Assembly: GCF_010378095.1 (NCBI RefSeq)
Contig: NZ_WNJL01000011.1
Span: forward strand, 124,001-188,000
From: Acidithiobacillus ferrianus
GTDB taxonomy: Bacteria; Pseudomonadota; Gammaproteobacteria; Acidithiobacillales; Acidithiobacillaceae
Direction: 5' to 3'
Length of the DNA: 64,000 nt
Positions 12,419 to 20,996 of this stretch are shown here, in pieces. Numbering within the stretch: the stretch's first letter is position 1; each line of letters begins with the position of its first letter. The translations under genes and the position numbers were made by a program. Under the pieces are notes generated by a model. It did no database searches. It was not told the DNA's origin and saw only the letters and a list, made by a program, of their open reading frames with translations.

Positions 12419-13263
12419 ACGAACTCTATCCCGCGCCCGCGAAACTGAATCTGATGCTGCGTGTTATCGGCCAGCGCAGCGACGGTTATCACGATCTGCA
12501 AACCGTGTTTCAGTTTGTCGAATTGGCCGACCAGATCCAGTTCAGTTCACGACCGGCCGGACAGTTCTCCCGCAGTGGAGGACCAGAGGGGGTAACAGAA
12601 GCCGACGATCTGAGTCTTCGCGCGGCGCGATACCTGGCCGATGTCAGCGGTGCCCGCGAGGGCGTCCATATTCATCTGGACAAAATTTTGCCCATGGGCG
12701 GTGGCATCGGTGGCGGTTCCTCGGATGCCGCCACCACCCTCATCATCCTCAACCGTCTGTGGCGCACGGGTTTACGCCGCGCGGAACTCATGCAGATCGG
12801 CGCCCGCCTCGGCGCCGACGTTCCTGTGTTTATTTTTGGACACAGCGCCTGGGCCGAAGGGGTGGGTGAACGCTTGCAAGTGCTGGACGGCCTTCCGGAA
12901 AGCCATTATGTGCTGCTGCACCCGCAGGTATCGGTCAGTACCCGGGAGATTTTCACCGCCCCTGAATTGACACGACATCATGCGCCCATCACAATAGGCG
13001 CGTTTCTCGGCGGGACAGTGGAAAACACCTTGGAACCCATGGTGCGCGCCCGCTACCCTGAAGTGGACCGTGGCATACGCTGGTTGATGAATCAGCAAGG
13101 TATGGGAACGGTTCGCTTGACGGGTAGCGGTGCCTGCGTTTTCGGGGTGGTCGCAGATGCGGCATCCGCACGGCGGATTGCGGCCCGGGCACCAGCGCCC
13201 TGGCACGCTTGGCCTGTGCGCGGACGGAATGTGCACCCGCTTTACGATCCCGCCGAGCAATAA
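12415..13263 (+). CDS. ispE: 4-diphosphocytidyl-2-C-methyl-D-erythritol kinase IspE
   Basis: GHMP-family kinase of the non-mevalonate isoprenoid pathway. It begins PAPAKLNLMLRVIGQRSDGYH, has the ATP-binding PMGGGIGGGSSDAATTL loop and a C-terminal LTGSGACVFG. ATG 12415 overlaps the lolB stop (ATGA); 282 residues is typical. The lolB-ispE-tRNA-Gln-prs order is conserved in gammaproteobacteria. Confidence 0.97.
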   Translation: MNELYPAPAKLNLMLRVIGQRSDGYHDLQTVFQFVELADQIQFSSRPAGQFSRSGGPEGVTEADDLSLRAARYLADVSGAREGVHIHLDKILPMGGGIGGGSSDAATTLIILNRLWRTGLRRAELMQIGARLGADVPVFIFGHSAWAEGVGERLQVLDGLPESHYVLLHPQVSVSTREIFTAPELTRHHAPITIGAFLGGTVENTLEPMVRARYPEVDRGIRWLMNQQGMGTVRLTGSGACVFGVVADAASARRIAARAPAPWHAWPVRGRNVHPLYDPAEQ

Positions 13264-13267
13264 TTAT

Positions 13268-13342
13268 TGGGGCGTAGCCAAGCGGTAAGGCACCGGATTT
13301 TGATTCCGGCATTCCCAGGTTCGATCCCTGGCGCCCCAGCCA
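13268..13342 (+). tRNA. tRNA-Gln (anticodon TTG)
   Basis: Cloverleaf with a 7-bp acceptor stem TGGGGCG / CGCCCCA, anticodon stem CCGGA/TCCGG, loop TTTTGAT with anticodon TTG, and T-arm ending GGTTCGATCC. CCA is encoded (13340-13342). It sits between ispE and prs, its usual gammaproteobacterial position. Confidence 0.97.
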
Positions 13343-13390
13343 AATTATCCTCGGACTGTTTTGCCACCTGCGGAGAGGGAAACGCATCAC

Positions 13391-14338
13391 ATGGCCCACG
13401 GCAATCTCATGGTCTTCAGCGGGAACGCCAATCCCGTCCTGGCCGCCCAGGTGGCACGCTTCCTGCAGATCCCCATCGGCCGTGCTGAAGTCGGCGCATT
13501 CAGTGATGGCGAGGTTTTCGTAGAGATCCTGGAGAACGTGCGCGGCAGGGACGTCTTTGTGCTCCAACCCACCTGCGCGCCGACCAATGATCACCTCATG
13601 GAACTGCTCACCATGATCGATGCGCTGAAACGCGCATCCGCCAACCGCATCACCGCGGCCATGCCCTATTTCGGCTACGCCCGACAAGATCGCAAATCGC
13701 GTTCGCGGACCGCCATCACCGCCAAACTGGTCGCGGATCTCATCACCAGCGCTGGTGCCAACCGGGTCCTCACCATGGATCTGCACGCCGATCAGATTCA
13801 GGGTTTTTTTGACGTTCCAGTGGACAACATCTACGCCTCGCCCATCCTACTGGGGGATATCTGGCGACAGAGCTATCCGGAACTGATCGTCGTCTCCCCC
13901 GATGTGGGCGGCGTCGTTCGCGCCCGCGCCATCGCCAAGCGGCTCGAGGTCGATCTCGCCATTATCGACAAACGGCGACCGCGTCCCAATGACTCGGTCG
14001 TCATGAATATTATCGGCGACGTCGAAGGTCGCACCTGCGTCCTCGTCGACGACATGGTGGACACCGCCAACACCCTCTGCGAAGCCGCCCATGCGCTCAA
14101 GGCGCAGGGCGCCATCAAGGTGTGCGCTTACTGCACCCATCCCGTACTGTCCGGCCCCGCCATGGAGCGCATCGAAAGCTCCATGCTGGACGAACTCGTG
14201 GTTACCGACACCATACCGCTCCGCCCGGACGCCCGGGGCAGCGGCAAGATTCGTGTTCTGTCCGTCGCCGAACTGCTTGCTGAAACGATCCGCCGAATTG
14301 CGGAAGAGGACTCCGTAAGCTCGCTGTTCATGGATTAA
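13391..14338 (+). CDS. prs: Ribose-phosphate pyrophosphokinase Prs
   Basis: Makes PRPP from ribose 5-phosphate and ATP for nucleotide, His and Trp synthesis. Recognised by [10 protein letters not shown], the ATP/Mg region [28 protein letters not shown] and the PRPP loop [14 protein letters not shown]. It has 315 residues, the exact family length, from ATG 13391 with GGAGAGG upstream. Unlike many relatives it is followed by tRNA-His rather than rplY-pth. Confidence 0.97.
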   Translation: MAHGNLMVFSGNANPVLAAQVARFLQIPIGRAEVGAFSDGEVFVEILENVRGRDVFVLQPTCAPTNDHLMELLTMIDALKRASANRITAAMPYFGYARQDRKSRSRTAITAKLVADLITSAGANRVLTMDLHADQIQGFFDVPVDNIYASPILLGDIWRQSYPELIVVSPDVGGVVRARAIAKRLEVDLAIIDKRRPRPNDSVVMNIIGDVEGRTCVLVDDMVDTANTLCEAAHALKAQGAIKVCAYCTHPVLSGPAMERIESSMLDELVVTDTIPLRPDARGSGKIRVLSVAELLAETIRRIAEEDSVSSLFMD

Positions 14339-14395
14339 CGCCGCATCATTCACCTTGCAGCCCCCGCCGCAGTCATTGTATCATCCACGCCGATG

Positions 14396-14471
14396 GTGGC
14401 TGTAGCTCAGTCGGTAGAGTCCCGGATTGTGATTCCGGTTGTCGCGGGTTCGAGCCCCGTCAGCCACCCCA
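14396..14471 (+). tRNA. tRNA-His (anticodon GTG)
   Basis: Acceptor stem GTGGCTG / CAGCCAC, anticodon stem CCGGA/TCCGG with loop TTGTGAT (anticodon GTG), and T-arm with GGTTCGAGCC. A G at 14395 faces the discriminator C at 14468; this encoded G(-1):C73 pair is the identity element of tRNA-His. CCA is encoded at 14469-14471. Confidence 0.96.
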
Positions 14472-14479
14472 GATAAACC

Positions 14480-14516
14480 AGGGCCTAGGTGATAAAACCT
14501 AGGCCCTATCGCATTT
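14480..14516 (+). terminator. Hairpin terminator after tRNA-His
   Basis: An 11-bp perfect stem (14480-14490 with 14497-14507, AGGGCCTAGGT / ACCTAGGCCCT) and a GATAAA loop, followed by a short ATTTT run. The U-tract is weak, but it sits 9 bases after the tRNA. Confidence 0.65.
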
Positions 14517-14893
14517 TACGATGAGGCGCCGCTCAGGCGACCGGTGGGATGGGGGTGTCCTCCTGCATGCCAGGCATAACCGGTCACAGGTCCGCTCCAG
14601 AAGGCGTATGCCTTACCTTTGTGCCACGATTTTCTCCATGGCACTATCGCACCGAGACCATCAAGTATTGAGTCTTCTGCCTTCACGCTGATCTTCTATG
14701 CTTTGGCCGGAATTTCCGGGGCGAGTGGAGATGGGCCGGGCTGGAGCCTATAGTGGCCCCTTCCGTCAAGACAAAAACTGTTTGGCCTGATCTAGTCCAG
14801 GCGTAGTCATGTCATGTATTGACATCAGCGCGGGGCGCGGTAACATCGGTTACAAGTTAAATTATATAATTCTCCGTATCGGAGGGAGCGAAT
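14517..14893. other. Intergenic region before the LuxR-type regulator
   Basis: No convincing gene. Near its end, TATAAT at 14865-14870 could be a -10 box for the downstream regulator but the -35 is poor. GGAGGG at 14881-14886 is the ribosome site of the gene at 14894. It marks the left edge of the accessory island. Confidence 0.5.
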
Positions 14894-15571
14894 ATGTGGC
14901 TGAATCTACTGGCCCAGCCTGCGGCGTGCGGCACGGGCCCCGCACTCAATTGTCATGCCCTGGGAAAGTCACCTTCCGATTTCGCCAGAAAATGGCGAAA
15001 ACAGGGCTGGTTTCGCCAAATCAAGGTCTATCGCCTGCTCCGCCGCTACAAAGGCTGGCAGACCAGATCCTGGTGGCGCTACCCTGCGGGGCGCTGGCCC
15101 GCCCCACCCAGAGAATTGATCGTCCGGGCACAACGCGAGGCAATCTCCGGGAGTCCACACCCTTACTGCATCGCGACATGCTCGCAACTCGCGATGAGCC
15201 TCCTCTGCAACCCCGCTCCTACCCAAATCGCCCTCTTCCACCTGGATATCACTCGCGCGTTGAGCGACATGGAACTCAGGGATGTCCAGGCAGAGTTGCT
15301 CATCCTCTACACGACCCTCGAAATTGAAGCGCCTTTCCATCCCGAACTCACCCCAACGGACTTGCGTATTGCGCAAATGCTCGTGGAGGGCATCGGGCAG
15401 AACGAGATTGCCGCCCAGATCGGTCAGAGCGAAAGCACGATCCGCTCCCGGATCGCCGTCTTGTGCAGACGGCATGGAGTACCCAACCGGCGGATGCTCC
15501 TGGCACGTCTGCTCAAAACCATCGAAAACAAAAGATCCGGAGGCAACCGCACCCTCCCCCACCAAGCATAA
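14894..15571 (+). CDS. LuxR/GerE-type HTH transcriptional regulator
   Basis: A 225-residue protein. Residues about 155-215 form a LuxR-type helix-turn-helix: LTPTDLRIAQMLVEGIGQ, then NEIAAQIGQSESTIRSRIA, with the leading Pro/acid and the recognition-helix pattern of the family. The N-terminal 150 residues are basic and Trp-rich and match no receiver or autoinducer domain that I recognise. It lies 10 bases before the OmpA gene and next to the Tad locus, so local control of that island is a natural inference. Confidence 0.75.
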   Translation: MWLNLLAQPAACGTGPALNCHALGKSPSDFARKWRKQGWFRQIKVYRLLRRYKGWQTRSWWRYPAGRWPAPPRELIVRAQREAISGSPHPYCIATCSQLAMSLLCNPAPTQIALFHLDITRALSDMELRDVQAELLILYTTLEIEAPFHPELTPTDLRIAQMLVEGIGQNEIAAQIGQSESTIRSRIAVLCRRHGVPNRRMLLARLLKTIENKRSGGNRTLPHQA

Positions 15572-15581
15572 GTGAGGAAAC

Positions 15582-16748
15582 ATGCGCACGTTTACCCGGC
15601 GAATCGGCTTACTGTTGCTCCTGTTCGCCAGCCCCGTCCTCGCATTGGACGACTCCGGACAAGATCTACCTTTTCTGGGACGCTACCCCGGCAGCGTCAT
15701 CGACCACTACAAAACCGTCCACTACGATGAAATCGTCATCCCCCTCGGACCCTTGGGCAAAACAGGATTGGCCCGATCGGAGACCGTGGAAGGTCAGATA
15801 ACCTATATCAGATACAAAGTGCCTGAGGATCGCTCACCGCTAGAATTCATCCGCAACTACCAGCAGGCCTTGCAACGCGCGGGGTTTCGCATCTTGTGGC
15901 AGTGTGCGGACCACGGATGTACACGTAAAGGAGCCCCCCTAAGCACACCCATCTGGCGGGGAGCGCCGACCGGTTACACCGGCGGGGTTGAAAACTTTTA
16001 TTTTAATGATGGTCGCATGCTGACCGCCGAGCATCGCGTCAACAATGGGGTACGTACACTGGTATTCATCAATGACAATACGGAATTTGGCCACTCCCAG
16101 GTAGCCTCCGTTTATGCGGTACAAACAAAACCCATGCAAAGTGGTATGGTCAGCAGCGTTGCTGGACAGATGAGCCGCGAAAATATGGCCAGCGCCCTGG
16201 TTCAGCAAGGCCGTTTCGCGATGCATTTGCCCTTCGATTTCAACCAGGCGACCCTCCGGCCGGATGCGCAGCCCACCCTGATCGCACTGTCTCGGTTGAT
16301 GCGCCAGCACCCTTCCCTGCGGGTACGTCTGGAAGGGCACACCGACCCGGTGGGTACCGTTGCCTATAACCAGAAGCTGTCGCTGCATCGCGCCTTGACC
16401 GTAAAGTCGGTTTTAGCGGCGCAAGGCATAGCGGATCAGCGGATCGAAGTCATCGGATACGGCGCCACACGGCCCGTAGCAAACAGCGACAGCGAAGAAG
16501 GCCGCGCGCAAAACCGCCGCGTGGAAGTCGTGAACCTCACCCCCGGGGCCCTCGCTGGCCGCCAATCGGCAAACATCGTCACCGCCAATGTGCATCATGA
16601 CAATACCAGTCAAACCGCAAGCTCTTCCAGAGCCAACACCCCTGGCGCTGAACTAATCAATACCACTGTCGACACGGTACGCAGCGAGACCAATCATCAG
16701 ATACAACAGGGTGTGCGTAACCTGGTACAGGGCATATTGGGTAACTGA
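15582..16748 (+). CDS. OmpA-family protein with N-terminal DUF4892-like domain
   Basis: A 388-residue exported protein with signal peptide (MRTFTRRIGLLLLLFASPVLA). Residues about 30-180 look like the DUF4892 type (DLPFLGRYPGSVI, ENFYFNDGRML). Residues about 205-325 form an OmpA peptidoglycan-binding domain, with LPFDFNQATLRPDAQ, RVRLEGHTDPVGT and GYGATRPVANSDSEEGRAQNRRVE. A Thr/Asn/Gln-rich tail follows. It probably anchors to peptidoglycan under the outer membrane. It is expressed with the preceding regulator and ends at a strong terminator. Confidence 0.85.
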   Translation: MRTFTRRIGLLLLLFASPVLALDDSGQDLPFLGRYPGSVIDHYKTVHYDEIVIPLGPLGKTGLARSETVEGQITYIRYKVPEDRSPLEFIRNYQQALQRAGFRILWQCADHGCTRKGAPLSTPIWRGAPTGYTGGVENFYFNDGRMLTAEHRVNNGVRTLVFINDNTEFGHSQVASVYAVQTKPMQSGMVSSVAGQMSRENMASALVQQGRFAMHLPFDFNQATLRPDAQPTLIALSRLMRQHPSLRVRLEGHTDPVGTVAYNQKLSLHRALTVKSVLAAQGIADQRIEVIGYGATRPVANSDSEEGRAQNRRVEVVNLTPGALAGRQSANIVTANVHHDNTSQTASSSRANTPGAELINTTVDTVRSETNHQIQQGVRNLVQGILGN

Positions 16749-16779
16749 TCGCACCCTTACAGATCACCAGCACCGAGCG

Positions 16780-16807
16780 CACCGGACAAGTTGTCCGGTG
16801 TTTTTTT
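16780..16807 (+). terminator. Rho-independent terminator
   Basis: Stem CACCGGACA / TGTCCGGTG (9 bp) with a 3-base loop, followed by seven Ts, 31 bases after the OmpA stop. It isolates the regulator-OmpA unit from the Tad locus. Confidence 0.93.
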
Positions 16808-17124
16808 ACGGCAACAACGATCATTTCCCAGCTCAACTCCAAGGGATAAGGAATCGCACCATCCTGTTTACTTTAAGGTTCACACATCCGTTTTTACAGA
16901 ACACGGGTCAATAACATTTGGTACCCAGAATTATCTGATCTCTTCCTATATCATTCCTTCATGCATGTACCATTTTTATAACAGATATGGAGCATTATTA
17001 ATAGCTATATCTTTCATTATATTACAGCACATCACAGTGACTATTGGCCATATTGTGCGATGTTCTTATCTATGTTTGAATATTTCCGTGGCAGATACCA
17101 TCCCAGCCCCATCTTGGAGGAACC
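16808..17124. other. AT-rich intergenic region before the first Flp-like pilin
   Basis: About 300 bases, strikingly AT-rich compared with the core genes. No coding pattern is seen. It must hold the promoter of the Tad operon; several TATAAT-like words occur, too many to choose one. Confidence 0.5.
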
Positions 17125-17403
17125 ATGAAATACCATTCCTTTATTCCAACTTCTCAGGTAGAACACGGCCAAGGCATGACCGAATATTTGATAATTGTTG
17201 CACTTATTGCGATTACCGGCATTGCCGTATTTTCTTTCTTCGGGCAAACCCTACGCCATCAGATGGCAGGTATTTCTCAGGAGTTATCTGGCAAAAAGGC
17301 GGATTCCGATATTACCGCAGCCCAAGGTACGGCCGGAGAGGCGACAACCAACGCGGGCAAGCAGAAAAACATGAGTGACTACAAATCGGATATGGGCCAG
17401 TAA
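17125..17403 (+). CDS. Flp-type prepilin (class III signal)
   Basis: A 92-residue pilin-like protein. The class III leader ends with Gly and continues QGMTEYLIIVALIAI, matching the G|xxxxEY rule of Flp prepilins and followed by one hydrophobic helix. The polar tail (about 55 residues) is longer than in a minimal Flp. A GGAGGAA ribosome site is 4 bases upstream. First gene of the Tad-like locus and a likely pilus subunit. Confidence 0.8.
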   Translation: MKYHSFIPTSQVEHGQGMTEYLIIVALIAITGIAVFSFFGQTLRHQMAGISQELSGKKADSDITAAQGTAGEATTNAGKQKNMSDYKSDMGQ

Positions 17404-17498
17404 TCATCCGCTGGCGGGGGGTCACCCCGCCCATAATCTGAGGCGATTTAAAAAAGTCCATTCAGATCATGATTGCTCACGCAGAAAGGGGATATAGT

Positions 17499-19121
17499 GT
17501 GCGTATTCTTGGGCTGAAAAGCGGTTCTCTTATCGTGGGGAAGCATACAGAATACGGACAAGCCGCCCTGTTCACCACGGTCTTGATTCCCATAGTATTG
17601 CTCACTGCTCTCTTCGTCTTTAATACCGGACAACTCGCCGCCACCAAACTAAAAACTCAAAATGCCGCTGACGCTGCCGCTTTCTCCGCCATGAAAATGG
17701 AAGCACGCGAACTCAATTTCATCTCCTACACCAATCGCGCAATGATTGCCAATCAGGTTGCTATTGGGCAAACGATTAGCCTGGTTTCATGGTCACATTA
17801 CGTCAAAACTTTCGGCCTAAACATTCAGCGCCTGGGCGCTCTTGTGTCCTGGATACCGGTGGTCGGACAAGCTACCGTGACAATCACCAATGCAATTGCT
17901 CAGACTACCAACGCATTGGACCAAGGCATCGATGCTGCTTCAAAAGTGATTCTCCCTGCCCTGGACATCGCCGATGCCGCACTGAGTGGGGCGCAGGAGA
18001 TTTATCACATGACAAATGGCATTTTTGATCCTGGTAGCGGAAATACCAACCCCGGTGGAGCCATAACTGCTGTGGCCGAACAGATGGTAAAACTGAACGA
18101 TCCTGATGCCAGGATAAACGGTATGGTCCTGACCACCAATCTATCTCAATATTTTATCCATAGAGGGGATCTCATCAAACGTTGGGGAGGCAACAAAGAG
18201 AACGCTCAAGCACGAATGGCGTATATGATAAATGCTTCCAGGGATGGTTTTACTAGAGAACGAAATGATCTCCCGAGTGTCTTGCGCCCGCTCGGTTCTC
18301 TCACCATATTTCCTTTTAAAGTCGGCATAACAAAAAGCGGAGGGGGCCAAATAGCAATGGATAAATCGGGAACCTATGCTTGGTCCGGGATGGATACATT
18401 ATCCCTGAGGGTCTGGGCATGGAGTTGCCGGTGGTCAGGCTGTGGATGGAGAGGAGGGCTAGAAGCTCCCTTAGGTTGGGGTGCCGCGCAGTCTGGCGGT
18501 GGCAATGAGTACGATTATTTCCGTAGTTCATACCATTATCAGGAAATCAATAGTCCGCCCCAAAGCCACTTCCCGCCTCCCGTTATCACCCAAGATATAC
18601 CGCCTTATGGCCATTCCTGGGATAGAAACCCTCAAACATCTCGATTGGCAAGTTATAGCCATCCTGAAGAACAGGATACTTATGGAAACAGTGCATCATC
18701 AGAAGCGCTTGGAGATTCTCATCGGCGCAGTGCAGGTGGAATCACCAGGTATCAAGATTTCAACCGAAGTTCAACTGCCCTTGACAGTAGCGAGGGCGAT
18801 CCCGCAGACGCCATGCCGTCCTACATCGTCGTCGTAGAACATGCACGACAAATCGTTCGTGACGCCTCTACAGCGCTGGGAATCAGTCATACAACCGGTC
18901 AGGGAAAAATGAATATGATCTTGCCGCAAAGCGCGCAAGGAGGTCAGGTGCGTGCTCTTGCGAAGGCACAAACCTATTTCCGCCGACCCGCGTCACTCTG
19001 GCAACGTGGTGATAAATATCACGAACGAGGCAATCTCTTCAGCCCTTTTTGGGAGGCGCGTCTCGTAGATACAAATATGGCAGACCGGACACAGTATGCC
19101 GCATTGCTCGGCCTACACTAG
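17499..19121 (+). CDS. TadG-like pilus assembly protein
   Basis: Large TadE/G-type protein (about 540 aa). The N-terminal part YG|QAALFTTVLIPIVLLTALFVFN resembles a processed TadG helix, followed by the family motif KLKTQNAADAAAFSAMKMEA. The rest is a Gly/Ser/Asn-rich exported domain with a Trp/Gly patch near residue 310 (WAWSCRWSGCGW). The start is probably GTG 17499, which has AGGGG 7 bases upstream; an in-frame ATG at 17469 lacks a ribosome site. Confidence 0.75.
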   Translation: MRILGLKSGSLIVGKHTEYGQAALFTTVLIPIVLLTALFVFNTGQLAATKLKTQNAADAAAFSAMKMEARELNFISYTNRAMIANQVAIGQTISLVSWSHYVKTFGLNIQRLGALVSWIPVVGQATVTITNAIAQTTNALDQGIDAASKVILPALDIADAALSGAQEIYHMTNGIFDPGSGNTNPGGAITAVAEQMVKLNDPDARINGMVLTTNLSQYFIHRGDLIKRWGGNKENAQARMAYMINASRDGFTRERNDLPSVLRPLGSLTIFPFKVGITKSGGGQIAMDKSGTYAWSGMDTLSLRVWAWSCRWSGCGWRGGLEAPLGWGAAQSGGGNEYDYFRSSYHYQEINSPPQSHFPPPVITQDIPPYGHSWDRNPQTSRLASYSHPEEQDTYGNSASSEALGDSHRRSAGGITRYQDFNRSSTALDSSEGDPADAMPSYIVVVEHARQIVRDASTALGISHTTGQGKMNMILPQSAQGGQVRALAKAQTYFRRPASLWQRGDKYHERGNLFSPFWEARLVDTNMADRTQYAALLGLH

Positions 19122-19136
19122 CAAAAGGAAATCAAC

Positions 19137-19310
19137 ATGAGCAAACGCATATACGTGTCACCCACGACCATACAAATAATAATGGGCGGGTTGAATATCA
19201 CCATGTTAACGGTATCTGGGGATTTCACAGAAAATCCCGCCATTCCCATGCGATGGCTCCACACCGCTATTGATGACATTCCGGGCCACCCCGGACCAGC
19301 GCGCCGATGA
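19137..19310 (+). CDS. Small 57-aa protein in the Tad locus
   Basis: A short gene with an excellent ribosome site (AAAGGAA, 7 bases before ATG 19137). It starts 15 bases after the TadG-like gene, and its TGA overlaps the ATG of the next gene (ATGA). The protein is MSKRIYVSPTTIQIIMGGLN, then a polar half ending HPGPARR. No signal peptide or family is recognised. The tight overlaps make it a real gene of the operon. Confidence 0.65.
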   Translation: MSKRIYVSPTTIQIIMGGLNITMLTVSGDFTENPAIPMRWLHTAIDDIPGHPGPARR

Positions 19311-20131
19311 ATCCGGTCTTTCGCATGAGTTCATCAAACCTGTTGGGTGATCGACCCGACGAACGCGGTCAATCTCTCACCGAATTCATCGTGGTGGCGG
19401 CATTTGCACTCGTTCCGCTTTTTTTTCTGGTGATCTATACCGGCAAATGGAGCTTCACTCAATTACGTACCCTTGAAGCCGCGCGTTATGTGGCGTGGGA
19501 ACGGACGGTCTGGCGAGATCAACCACCGCAAGGACGGGAATGGTTAGCCATCAAGAGCGATGTGGATCTGCGTAATGAGGCGGCCGTTCAGTTTTTTGGT
19601 CAGCACAATGGGGCCATATCGCACGCCAATGCCGGGGGTGGACAAAATATAGAGCCGATCCTGACCAAACATGATGGTCGGCCTTTATTGCGCGACCTTG
19701 CCGATATCCAGATCGCCACCCACGAAGAGCCCATAGCCACTGGGGTATCCATGCAATTTTTAGGCACACTCATGAAATTGACCGCCGTCCCCCTCCGTAT
19801 GACCGGTCCTACGGTAGCCACGGTGAGCGTTCAGCTCGAGGGGCTGCCGGGATACGCCCATCTGCCCAGCAACCCGCTCACCCAAGGACCGCAATTTACG
19901 GCACAGGCCGCTGTGCTCACCGATGCCTGGACCGCGAATGGTCCTGGCGAATCAACTCGCGTCGTCAGGAAACTTCTGCCCACTGATCACCTGAATAACG
20001 GTGCGATGAATACCGTCAAATCCGTGGCCGGTTTTCTATTCCCTGAGTTGGATCATCTGGCATTCGGGCATGTAGATCCCGAAGTGCAGTATGGCGACCG
20101 CCTTCAACCTTACCCCAGTGGAGGTCATTAG
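19307..20131 (+). CDS. TadE-like pseudopilin
   Basis: A 274-residue protein with a TadE-like class III start: ERG|QSLTEFIVVAAFALVPLFFLVIY, then QLRTLEAARYVAWERT. The periplasmic part has no known motif. It is coupled to the 57-aa gene upstream, and its stop directly abuts the next ATG. Confidence 0.75.
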   Translation: MNPVFRMSSSNLLGDRPDERGQSLTEFIVVAAFALVPLFFLVIYTGKWSFTQLRTLEAARYVAWERTVWRDQPPQGREWLAIKSDVDLRNEAAVQFFGQHNGAISHANAGGGQNIEPILTKHDGRPLLRDLADIQIATHEEPIATGVSMQFLGTLMKLTAVPLRMTGPTVATVSVQLEGLPGYAHLPSNPLTQGPQFTAQAAVLTDAWTANGPGESTRVVRKLLPTDHLNNGAMNTVKSVAGFLFPELDHLAFGHVDPEVQYGDRLQPYPSGGH

Positions 20132-20803
20132 ATGAAACTTCAATCTGCCCTGTGTGTGGCCATGATCCTCGCCAGTCCAGCCGTCGCATTCGCCGCCGAC
20201 AATGACCCCCTCCTGCCCGCACCCGAGAATGCGGTCATGGAACCTTTGGCTAGCCACCTCAAAATCAACGGCGTGGACATGCGGGCCGTGCAGTTCCATG
20301 TGGGTGCCGAGGAGGAGCGACTGCGCGCTCATTTTGTGGAATCCTGCGCCAAACTGAGGGGTTCCTATACCGAAAACCAGCCCCGTAACGAGCATATCCA
20401 GGGCTGCATCACCCCACCTTACTCGCTCACCAGTCAATGGCACATGGAGGGAGACGTGGCCTATGGCACGCTCACCAGTCTGCGCATGGATCAGAAAATT
20501 GAACACGATACCTTGCCCGGCGACTTGCCCTTGCCCGCCAATGCGCGGGTGCTTCAGGACGTGGAGAGTAGCGATGGTGGCATCCGTGGACGGGTACTGC
20601 ATGTGCACGTTGATGCGCCGGCCACCATCGTTCATGCGTCGCTGAACAGGGCTTTGCAGGCACAGCGGTGGCAACCGTTACCGACCGTACACAACAGCGG
20701 CTCCGTGATCTCCATGCAGAAGGGAAGGCGTCGTCTCGACATCGTCATCGGCGAGGATGGTACCGGTAAAAGCCGTCTGGTCATCGTGCTGGATCAGCGT
20801 TAG
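20132..20803 (+). CDS. Exported protein of the Tad locus, unknown function
   Basis: A 223-residue protein with signal peptide (MKLQSALCVAMILASPAVAFA). The body has two Cys residues about 25 apart (SCAKL, GCITPPYS) and ends in a basic strand-rich region. No family is recognised. It begins at the base after the stop of the TadE-like gene, with GAGG as ribosome site, so it belongs to the operon. It might be a periplasmic pilus-assembly factor. Confidence 0.6.
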   Translation: MKLQSALCVAMILASPAVAFAADNDPLLPAPENAVMEPLASHLKINGVDMRAVQFHVGAEEERLRAHFVESCAKLRGSYTENQPRNEHIQGCITPPYSLTSQWHMEGDVAYGTLTSLRMDQKIEHDTLPGDLPLPANARVLQDVESSDGGIRGRVLHVHVDAPATIVHASLNRALQAQRWQPLPTVHNSGSVISMQKGRRRLDIVIGEDGTGKSRLVIVLDQR

Positions 20804-20819
20804 AGGGCAGGGCGCACCC

Positions 20820-20987
20820 ATGGATGAAAAAGGTCAAGCCAGCATCGAGTACGCCTTGGTCGCGATTTTCGCGCTCGGATTGCTGTTCATCGGTGACCCC
20901 AATCCCATTGCCCAACTCATGGAAGCACTGCGCAAATTTTCCAGCGATTTTTCCTGGGCGGCTTCCATCGCCATCCTACCCTTCTGA
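20820..20987 (+). CDS. Second, minimal Flp-type prepilin (55 aa)
   Basis: MDEKG|QASIEYALVAIF has the exact class III layout: Gly at the cut, Glu at +5, Tyr at +6, then a hydrophobic helix and a short amphipathic tail. The size (55 aa, about 50 mature) is typical of a major Flp pilin. AGAGGG lies 6 bases before ATG 20820. It is 16 bases after the preceding stop and 9 before cpaB, which suggests it is a genuine subunit. Confidence 0.75.
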   Translation: MDEKGQASIEYALVAIFALGLLFIGDPNPIAQLMEALRKFSSDFSWAASIAILPF

Positions 20988-20996
20988 GGAGTTCCC

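Noticed and set aside
16791..17378. 195-codon frame over the AT-rich region and first pilin
   Set aside because: Starts in the terminator, lacks a ribosome site and overlaps the clear pilin gene in another frame.
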